Shown piece by piece: positions 55,330 through 64,000 of a stretch of 64,000 bases of DNA. Under the pieces are notes generated by a model. That model did no database searches, was not told the origin of the DNA, and saw only the letters and a list, made by a program, of their open reading frames with translations. The DNA is from Tuctoria greenei (lineage: Eukaryota > Streptophyta > Magnoliopsida > Poales > Poaceae), in NCBI GenBank assembly GCA_036927565.1, contig JAYESD010000001.1, positions 115,611,110 through 115,675,109 of the forward strand, written 5' to 3'. Made by a program: the position numbers and the translations under genes. The number at the start of each line of letters is the position of its first letter. Position 1 is the first letter of the stretch.

Positions 55330-58014
55330 CCAAGCTTGCGGGAGGCTCCAAGAGTTCTTCCTGGTTTGCCTCCACCATAGGGTGAAAAGTTGGCTCCTCA
55401 TCTAACATTCATGTCATGGGTTGGTCCACCAATCCATGACCACCTTTGTGCTGGGCTGAATGAGTTCTATTCTCATTCATCATGGATGAGAATATGGTCT
55501 CTACTCAAGGGGTGGATTGAAGAATACTCTAGTTCCCTTAGCTTGTCATGCACACCACTTAGCAAGGTGGACATGCTAGTTATGGAACTACACCTCCCAT
55601 TGAAGTATCATGATAGACCAAGTCAATGGAGAAGTGTTTGCAATTATCCAAGCCATGGATATTCACATGATTTGTAATCCATGTCAAACATGGGCCACTT
55701 GAGGAATCATTTCCCGAAGACCCATGAGGATTCTTCCATTCAAACATAACTCTCCAATGGCTATCACCTACAAGGAGGTCAAGGGAGGAATTAATATCAC
55801 CGTTGTAATCAAGGAGGCTATTAGGATTTTGTGGGATTTAAGTTCAACTAGCCTACCTTGAAGTATCTTGTCCATGGCCAATCAATAAATCAAGACAACA
55901 TGAAACTCTTGTCCAAGGACAAGAAACTTAAAGAGCATTCAAGATCCAAGATATCCCATAATCACTTGTTGGGATTCCTACCCTTCGACCAAGCCCATGC
56001 AACCTAGGGAAAGTGACATTGTGGATGAAGCGTTTCTTGTTTGATTGTGGAGTCCACATGTCATCATGCCCAAGGAAGATTTTGAATGTATGGGTTAACC
56101 ATAAGAGATATCAAGAAGGTCGAAGTGCCCTCCCTCCCCCCCCCCCCCCCCCCCCCGAAAAAAGAAGGACAAACCTCACCATGATCAAAAGAGAATATCT
56201 TCAAGAGGGAAAAGTCGTCGATACATCAACAAGTCTCCATCAAGACGAAGGAGAGGCTAGGGCCATCATGTGGCCCACATATCCAACTAACATGGCAAAG
56301 GATATCTGGCATGTCAATCAAGAGAAGTTGTCCACATCTTCAACTCCGGGATTGGACAACAAATCATCAGACTAAACAGGACGGAGGTAAGTACCACTCA
56401 TCGGACTTCAAAATTCGGTCAGTCCTTGCAGATAGGTTAATTGGTAGTTATCTCATATTTGATTTCCCAATTGCATATTTGAATTTCCCACCAATCTTTG
56501 CATTTGCAAGTTTGAATTTCCACACTTGCATGTTGGAAAGAAAAATTTTCCAACCATCCTAAAGCTAAAATTTTGAATCAGGGAATAAATTTATTTGGAT
56601 ATGAACCTTGAGTGTAACTACTTGAATTCATATTCCTAATTCAAACCAAAAATATTTCCCTTAATATTCAATGCATTTGCAAGTTCTTTCAAGTTGGGCA
56701 AAACAATTTGGCAAAGTGTACAACATGCTTTTGAGCTAACGTAACCCGTTTTCCAGTTGTTTTGTCTGTTCTTGATTTTAGTGCAGCCAAGACAAAATTT
56801 GCAAATAGGTAGGAAGGCCCCATCAAGCACATATCCCTCCATCAATCTCATTTTGAGTTCATGGTGGAGGAATACTCAAGATGGTTGCCCAATGGAGGAG
56901 CAAGATGAAGCCCATTCAACTCCAACCTGAACTTGGCAGAAGACATTAAACATGAAGGCTACACCAAAATTCATGGTCGTGAATTTCTCATACAACAACC
57001 TTCAACCAAGACTTCTCTTCAATTTAGGTACAAGTTTAAAATTTCCCGTCATTGGAATTACATTAGGATTGAATGATTTTTGCTTACATTGGGAAGGAAG
57101 GTTTACACCTTCTCACCATTCAATTCTTATGCATCCTCGCGAGAGTAAGTGCTGACATTACTCCTCTTGATTCTTCAAAAAGGAATGTCACCTTACTTGG
57201 GAATAAATTTAAACAAGTACCTAAGTTTTCATAATCATTTCTAAAATTGGCTTAGACATTTTTTTGACTAGGTAATGCTTATGTAATGACTTAATGGTTG
57301 AATTGGTATGTAGCCACTGAGGAATAGTGATGTCCATAATTTTGATTTGAAACTCATGCATGGATCACTAAATTTCAAATTTCTAGGCAAGAAATTAAAA
57401 ATTTTAAAGAGGATAAAATTGAGAATCTTGTTTGCCATGATCCAAATGATAAATATTTGCTCTTGTAAAAAAAATATGATGGTTAGAAAATTTACAAGGT
57501 GCAAGGATCCATATAGTATACACTTGCATTCTTATGAGTAGGAGCTTTAGAAAATGTGCAACTTGATTTATGAATAAAGCCTCATTCCTATCAATGATTC
57601 ATACATTGTTCATAGATACACTTGAAATTGGACCCAATGCAATCTTTGATTTTACTCTTCCCCGTACGTACAAATGAAGACTCGATAACCTAACCCATAA
57701 ATTTATTTGTACATGTATCGAGATCTAACCATCCCTCTCTATCAGGAATATTATTACTATGCAGGCATTCAAAGATCCAATTGTTGGAATCCCTAGAGGA
57801 TTCCACTTAAACATCTATTGGCCAAGGAGTAAATTAGGATGGTTGCCACCTATCGGAAATTAAGCCCGAAGGTCACCCATAACTATACAAGGCCGGAGAT
57901 TTGACATGAAAACCCCCTATGAGCAACCAATGGGATGCTACGAATATGTGAGAGCATTATGCTCTCAACTATTAAGCACTCATTCAAGCTCAAGGGAATT
58001 ACCACCATCATTTG

Positions 58015-58475
58015 GTGTAAGTTATTCCTTTGTGGCTAAAAGGTATGATGTACCTTAACCAAGGAATGACAAGATCACATCTAATGTATATTGGGTGCAA
58101 GTTGTTCCTATGTGGCCAGAAGGTATTTTATACCTTAGCCAAGGAACCACGGATCACACTCAACCCATGTTGAGTGCACGTCATCCCTTGTGGTTATAGG
58201 TATGTTGTACCTTAGCCAAGGAATAACGGATCCTACTCAACACATGTTGGGTACATGTCACTCCTTCGTGGCTAAAGGGTATCACTACCTTAGCCAAGGA
58301 ATAATGGATCACACCCAATGCATGAGGGGTACAAGTTAATCATTTATGGCAAGAAGGCATGATACACCTTAGCAAAAGGATGACGCAACACACTCAACGC
58401 ATGTTGAGTGCACGTCATACCTTTTTGCGAAGGGTTATCACTACTTTAGCCATGGAATAACAAGGTCCATCCAAC
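58015..58475 (+). repeat. Tandem array of about six ~79-bp units with internal hairpins
   Basis: Unit starts at GTGYAAG/GTGCACG/GTACATG words at 58,015, 58,095, 58,174, 58,251, 58,329 and 58,408, so the period is 77-80 bp. Each unit has an inverted repeat GGCTAAAGGTA..TACCTTAGCC and most a second one ACTCAAC..GTTGAGT. Units differ by many point changes. Confidence 0.8.
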
Positions 58476-60017
58476 CTATAGTAACCATCAAGTGTGGATG
58501 AGCGACGTCGACAACACCCTCCTCGACCACACTCATGAAACTCATAGAAGGCAATCCAACATCAACACTCAACCCTCCAATGCCAAAGCCAAGCAGGAAC
58601 AAGGTTAGGCCAACCTCATGGCCTACATCCGTTGTTAGGATTTCAGCCCCTATCGCGGACCTTGAACAAGAACAAGCTTGGGGGAGGACCCCCACTTGAG
58701 GTAACTTGTATCACACCCCTTGCATATTTGTTTCCATTCACCCATCATCCACCTTGCATATAAAAAAACTAAAAAAAGTAGAGTAGATTTGCTTTCAAAA
58801 TAAAATAAAAGATGTGCGGTAAGAATGACTTGGAATTCGTATAGATGAAATGATGAATAGTTGCTCTATTTTAATTTTCCTAAGTCCCTAGTTTACAACT
58901 TACTAATCTCCAAAATATTACTTTCATTGGCTGGAAATTACTTTTGCCTTGATTCAGAAATTGTGAGTAGCAAAAGCTTATCCAATTCTATGTTGTTGTG
59001 AGAAATGATATAGTGATAGGGCTGCTATTCTAGTTTGAAAGTGAAACTTTGATTTCCGGAAAAATTCTAGAAGGTGGAAGTTAGTCTCATTTGATTGGAA
59101 ATACCTACCAAAGTCATATGATACATTACATTGATAGACCTTATGCATATGCTACTTGTCTTCACATTGAGCTTTGTCAAACTAGTATAGACCTATGTGA
59201 GATTTTATTCATTACTTTTTGAATTAAAGAATTCACTTGCACATGTTGTACTTCTACACTAGAAGTAAGCAAATTCCCGTCATACCACATTCCACAATAA
59301 AAAGAGAAAATCCGTACCATTCATGCTTAGTACACTCTCCAAATTTATTGCATAAAAAGGGAGTAGATGACATGGCTAGAAAAAAAGAAAATGCATTCTT
59401 ACATCAAAAGCATGAGAAAAATAAGGAAAAAAAGAGAGAAAAGTAGCCATGTTTCATCTCTGCAAAATAAGAGAGTGCACTCAAAAAGGAGTCATCTCAA
59501 ATATCCACATCTACCTCCATTCCATTACACATGCACAAGTCTTGAATCAAATAGTTTTGAGTTGATTTCTCCTAAGGCTTGTTTTTTTACTTAGAAATAT
59601 GATGTGGGTCAAATATGCCTACTATATTCCATACCAAGCTCCACATACAAGCCTTATTTAGTGGTAGGATGAATTTAGGAAAAATGCCTTGGTGAGGAAA
59701 TATTTCCACTACACAAAAAGGAGTGATCGAGAGAATCAATTGAGGTACTTAAAATCTAATTGAGCTATCCAAAATTAGAGTGGAACTTGATTTCTAGGAT
59801 ATGTGTGCTCCATTTGTTGTTCTATCTTTCAACCACCCATGAATAGGAGGACGCATAAGCCCCATAATTACTTGAGATGTGTGAAGTACCATGCCAATTT
59901 TTGCAATACTAGGCTGAGTATTTTGTTGTGCACGTGGTACTTTTGAAAAATAGAACATTGTAGAAACTCCTGATCATCAACCTAAAGTCTTAACTTTGCT
60001 CGGGATGAGCAAAGGAT

Positions 60018-60032
60018 AAGCTTGCGGGAGTT
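60018..60032 (+). other. Athila-like polypurine tract
   Basis: AAGCTTGCGGGAGTT precedes the LTR start TGTTGACG and sets the orientation as plus. Confidence 0.7.
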
Positions 60033-61550
60033 TGTTGACGACTGTTATATACCAATTTCACCCGTCAATATAACTCAATTATGTGAAGGAAATATCATTT
60101 CTTGCACACATCACCTTTTTATTTAACCTATTTCCACTTGTACATGGTGAAATTGGTTCATGCAGGTATTTATACAAAATTGAAGTAAAACAAGGGGTTG
60201 GATCCTATAAAATATCATCCCAGCCAATCAAGCGCCGTCATGTGGCACCACATGGATCAAATGGCCCACAAACAGAAGTATCCGAGACCATCCAATGGTG
60301 GAGCACCCATATCAAGGGATGGGACCCACCTGGTAGTGACATAGAGAAAGCACACGTGAAACGGTGCAAATACCAGGTCGGTCGACCCCCCTAGTTGCCG
60401 ACCTTGGCCTGGCACCAAACTCGGTCAGCTTCCACGTGTTGGCTCCTCCCGGCTTGAAGAAGTCAGTGGTGACTGATTTGCACACTTTTGGTGGCGGGAA
60501 CCGACCCTTCTTCAGCTATAAATAGGACCCCTCACCCCTCACTTCAACACACACCACTTGAGCATCATTCTATTGTATACACTAGTTCTCTTAGTCCTTA
60601 GTGGAGTTAGGCTATAGAGAGGAGAGCCTCTAGTCCCATGTCCAAGTTGGGAAAGGTATGGCTCATGTATCTTTCCTTATATTTGTGACTTTATGCATGA
60701 TAAAGATGTTATCTTTAGTCTTCTTTTATTCATATACTTGGATGAAGCATTTCTTGTTTGATTGTGGATTGCATGTATGTGGTAGGAATAATCTTTATGA
60801 TCATGCCCTAATGTCATTATACTATAATCATAAACACAATAAACCCCCACTATAGTCTAAGTAGTTATGATATGATCATGTTAATATGAATAACTTATGC
60901 TATGTATCAACATTGGTTCAACAATGATTTAGTTTAGTGCCTTGGTATGGCTTGTGTCATGGCTCCTAAGGTATATACTTAGTATGCTAGCATGGTACTA
61001 GGGTAGTTAAGTTGCATTGGATGTCTCATAGACCCACATATTGAAGAGGTAGGCAGTAGGCGGTGACAACCCTATCTGTACTTTGTAATCCTCCACGTTC
61101 GGCCATACCACAAGCTCTTGGCGGGAGTCGTCCTAGTATTGCTAGGGGTAAACCCGTGCGGGATGTGTTGAACAACTTAGCATGAGTATTCACCATTGAC
61201 ATGCTCATTAGTATCTAACTTAGGCTATGTATTTGTATACTAGAAGCATTGTAGGAGCAACTCCCCAACTCTTAGTCTAATCTTCATTAGGTCCCATCTA
61301 CCCTTTAGAATAGATTGCTTAAGTGTGTGTCAGACTACCCATATATTATCAACTTATCGCTGTTTTGATAATTGATTAGTATCCCATATATTGATCATAA
61401 GAGTAGCGTTTACTTTAATTCATTGCCTTCCTATGGGATAAATACGATACTTTGGAATACTCTTGGGTGAAATGCTACACGACAGTTTCTGTGCACTTGC
61501 AGACCTTATCTCTTACTAGAGATGATCTGTGACGTTAAGAAGCATTAACA
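60033..61550 (+). repeat. Athila-like 3' LTR (about 1.5 kb)
   Basis: Begins TGTTGACGAC after a polypurine tract and ends ATTAACA at the point where Tat-3 homology starts. TGTTGA and TTAACA are near-perfect inverted termini. A TATA box (CTATAAATA) lies at 60,516-60,524. The other LTR is not in the window, so the right end is inferred from the Tat-3 junction. Confidence 0.65.
60516..60524 (+). promoter_or_regulatory. TATA box of Athila-like LTR
   Basis: CTATAAATA followed by a C-rich stretch about 480 bp into the LTR. Confidence 0.55.
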
Positions 61551-62100
61551 GTTGCTCGAAGCTTTTTGTGGCGCCTACGATCCTTGGTGGATGCCATGGT
61601 AACAGGGCCACCAGGATCGCCAGCTTCGAGATGCTAGTCTCTCCCGCATCACTCAGTTCGGCAGGCTGCGCGGTAGGTGGTGGTAATCTCCGGACAAAAA
61701 CTCCATCGGGTGTTGGACCCTCGGTAGAAGCCTTTGTTGAGAGGTCATTAGCTTCATTGTTGTTGAGAAGCTGAACATGACATAGGTCAAGGACTTGAAA
61801 ATCTTTCTGTAACTCCTGGACTTCAAGAAGATACTCTGCTAACTGAGGGTTATTGCAACTACATTCACCTTTGACTTGTTTGATAATGAGTTGCGAACCC
61901 CCCTTTACCAGCAGCTGCTGGACGCCAAATGATAGCACCATCTTCGGTACCAAGATGAGAGCTTCGTATTCCTCCATGTTATTTGTCGCCTTGAAGTCAA
62001 GACGGACCATGTATTTGACTTGCTCTCCGATTGGTGCGAGGAGCAAGATTCCAACCCCTGTTTCTTCATAGAGCCATCGAAGTAGAGGGTCTAGTGAGGC
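61551..62100 (-). pseudogene. Tat-3 second RNase H
   Basis: Open from 62,046: MLLAPIGEQVKYMVRLDFK, NNMEEYEALI (Glu kept), KGGSQLIIK (the expected Asp is Gly) and NNNEANDLSTKA. The N-terminal FDGS part is disrupted near 62,060-62,080. The frame continues past the junction into LTR sequence. Inactive as read. Confidence 0.78.
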
Positions 62101-62800
62101 TCTGTGAAGATCGGTACCTTGGGTTCTGACTTCTCTTCATTGCCCCTCTCCCCCCCCCTTCGGATGGAGTTCACTCCGCCAAGAAATCAGGTAGTGCTTG
62201 ACTCTTCATGGCATGTCGAGGCAGGAATTATAGATCGAATCTGCCACCTCCGCAGCTTGCTTTACAATATTTCCTGTTGAGTTGGTATTATGCAGGATAG
62301 CTGTTAGTGGATAAGAAGTTACCATTGTTATCTTGTGAGCTTGGATGTAGTGACATAGCTTCTTTGAGGCAATAAGAACTGCGTAAAGCCGCTTGTGCAC
62401 CTCAAGATATTGAGTCTTGGCGTCGTGGAGGACCTCGCTGATGAAGTAGACATGTCGTTGTATAGTTCAGACCCTCTCGGAGGGGTTCGGTCCATCTTCT
62501 CCATCAATCGGGACCCTCCCTGAGTGGTTCGGGTCTCCTTCTTGAGTTGTCAGGACCCTCCCGGAGGGGTCCGACGCATTGTGGTGTAGAATTTGGTCCA
62601 CAAGCACCTGGCCTTTAGGACCCGTGCTTGGGGGCTGGGACCCAAACTCTCCTTGATGATTTTCTCCTGCGAAGGCGTCCGAGCCTCTTTGTGGGGGAGC
62701 CTAGAGATGTTTCTGGTCTCTCGGCAACTAGGACCATGCTGACGACTTCTGTAGTTGCAGCAATATAAAGCAAAAGAGGCTCACCAGGTTCCAGATCTAC
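62100..62800 (-). pseudogene. Tat-3 degenerate RNase H/tether
   Basis: Fragments IASKKLCHYIQAHKITMVTS (62,206-62,400) and LLLYIAATTEVVSMVLVAER (62,700-62,790) are visible, again without the first catalytic Asp. The Pro/Gly/Asp insert between them (62,460-62,600) carries the palindromic GGACCCTCCCGGAGGGGTCC word. Frameshifts throughout. Confidence 0.7.
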
Positions 62801-62828
62801 CATGATGGGCAGTACAGTGAGGAACTGC

Positions 62829-63760
62829 TTAAGCTCTTGGAATGCCTTGTGTGCTTCTTCGGAACAATGAAAAGGTCCGAAACTTCCTCAGAAGCTTGAA
62901 GAAGGGGAGTTCCCATGCAGCCAGCCTAGAGATGAACCAGCTGATTGAGGCAAGATACCCTATGAGCTTTTGGACATCTTTGATACGGGCAGGTGGCCGC
63001 ATCTCTTCGGTAGATTTTATTTTGGCTGGATTTGCTTCTATCTCTCGGTGAGTCACCAGGAATCCAAGAAGCTTTTCGGAGGAGACCCCAAAGATGCACT
63101 TGTCAGGGTTCAACTTTGTGCGCATCAGGCGCAGCTTGTCAAATACGGATTGTAGATTATCAAGTATGGAGTATTTGTCCTTGATCTTCATGATGATGTC
63201 ATCGACGTAAACCTCCACTACGTCCCGAATAATCTCCCCAAAAGTTTTGTGCATAGCTCGCACAGAAGTTGAGAGGGCATTCTTGAGACCATAAGGCATT
63301 GCAGTATAGCAGTACAAACCATCTACTGTAATGAAGGCAGTGTTCTTTTCATCTTCCTTAGACATTGGTATTTGATCTGTGTCTAGGAAGCAAAGTAGCT
63401 CACAGCAAGAAGTAGAATCCACTATCTGATCAATTCTTGATAGTGGAAAAGGGTCTTTAGGGCATGACTTAATCAAAGTGGTGTAGTCGATGCACATCCG
63501 AAGCTTCCCATTGGCCTTTGGCACGACGACTGGGTTTGCTAGCCATCATGGATGATGTACCTCCCAGATGAATCTTGCATCAAGCAGATTTTTGACTTCT
63601 TCTCGGATAATGTTCTACTGCTCAATAGGTTGCTTTCGGGGATTCTGTTGTATAGGTCGTGCATTTGGGTAGATCTTCAAATGGTGCTCGATCACCTCCC
63701 TAGAGATCCCAGGAATTTGTGATGGTTTCCATACAAACACATCTAAATTCGACCAGAGGA
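62829..63760 (-). pseudogene. Tat-3 reverse transcriptase
   Basis: Open from 63,524: ANGKLRMCIDYTTLIKSC, a shortened FLDTDQIPMSKEDE where about four residues are deleted, MPYGLKNALSTSVRAM and VYVDDIIMKIKDK with both Asp. KCIFGVSSEKLLGFLVTHRE follows. The N-terminal part is broken by stops near 63,545 and 63,615. The deletion in the FLDAYSGYHQI block removes part of the palm. Confidence 0.85.
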
Positions 63761-64000
63761 AAGTGACGAGCGCGAGTTCCTATTTGTCACCCAAACCTCC
63801 CGCAATGCGAGTGGTCTGAGCGGCATCAGAACCGATTAGGATGACTTTGATGGGAACATCAGTGTCACCGCTTGGCTGCACACGAGGTGCAGAAGTTGAG
63901 CTGCGCTGGTGCTAGCTCGAGGGTTGTTGAGCAGATTGTTCCTTGCCGGATTCAGCTTCTTGCACAACTGCTAGGTATAAAGTTTCTCCAACATTGTAAC

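Larger units (their letters stand above)
55330..60032 (+). mobile_element. 3' internal region of an Athila-like Ty3/gypsy element
   Basis: About 4.7 kb ahead of a polypurine tract and LTR. No gag-pol domain is present, and short open frames (for example 55,390-55,677 and 56,013-56,375) show no family I recognise. The words AAGCTTGGGGGAGGACCCCC at 58,674 and GAGCAAAGGATAAGCTTGCGGGAG at 60,008 are typical of the env-like and 3' region of Athila elements (from memory). It contains a 21-C run (56,136-56,156) and a hairpin-rich tandem array. The 5' part is replaced by the Tekay array. Confidence 0.6.
61551..64000 (-). mobile_element. Tat-3 element, partial (pol on minus strand)
   Basis: Second RNase H, tether, RT and the start of the upstream protease linker, truncated by the window edge on the right and by the Athila-like LTR on the left. 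It is more diverged from the other three Tat copies than they are from each other, so it may be another subfamily. The 63,770-63,920 segment matches the protease-RT linker of Tat-inner (15,180-15,310). Confidence 0.87.

Noticed and set aside
57268..57541. Short Lys/Ile/Phe-rich frames on both strands
   Set aside because: AT-rich non-coding DNA gives such frames; no start context, domain or conservation.

Overview
This is plant nuclear DNA made almost entirely of nested, decayed LTR retrotransposons. No bacterial features, rRNA or tRNA genes were seen. The Ty3/gypsy Tat, Tekay and Athila lineages, a Sirevirus-type Ty1/copia element and a multi-exon Ulp1-like (C48) peptidase gene point to an angiosperm, probably a monocot or grass. 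The lineage guess rests on family resemblance recalled from memory, not on a search.

Layout from left to right. (1) 1-3,093: 3' end of a Tekay-type chromovirus (chromodomain tail plus 2.8-kb LTR), inserted into Tat-1. (2) 3,094-5,424 and 18,508-23,053: the two visible halves of Tat-1, an old Tat-lineage element with gag-pol on the minus strand and an extra convergent gene on the plus strand. (3) 5,425-18,507: a full-length sister element (Tat-inner, about 13.1 kb, LTRs of 863 and 861 bp, target duplication GCAAC) inserted into that plus-strand gene of Tat-1. (4) 23,054-23,558: an inverted copy of the 3' end of the plus-strand gene, forming a long fold-back with 24,176-24,697. (5) 23,559-25,365 and 35,227-41,427: Tat-2, a third Tat copy, split by a Sirevirus-like Ty1/copia element at 25,366-35,226 (LTRs of 1,622 and 1,620 bp, target duplication GAGTT/AAGTT). 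(6) 41,428-43,860: the only clear non-LTR-element gene, five 3' exons of an Ulp1/C48 peptidase, followed by repeats resembling CACTA subterminal DNA. (7) 43,861-55,329: a Tekay array in the order truncated integrase - LTR - gag-pol - LTR. (8) 55,330-61,550: 3' part of an Athila-like element with a hairpin-rich tandem array and its 3' LTR, nested in (9) 61,551-64,000: part of a fourth, more divergent Tat element.

The most distinctive system is the Tat family's plus-strand gene. It converges on gag-pol and has a short GT-AG intron conserved in two copies. It encodes a Transposase_28-like ('putative gypsy type transposon') domain, a Pro/Ala/Glu repeat region and a long coiled coil. A row of stem-loop repeats lies between its 3' end and the 3' end of pol in three copies. 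Other structured signals are an array of palindromes of the type CGGACTAGTCCG upstream of the TATA box in every Tekay LTR, in-frame palindromes in the RNase H tether of the Tat elements, and a ~79-bp tandem array with two hairpins per unit in the Athila-like element. Nearly all coding regions carry stops, frameshifts or lost catalytic residues, so most are annotated as pseudogenes.
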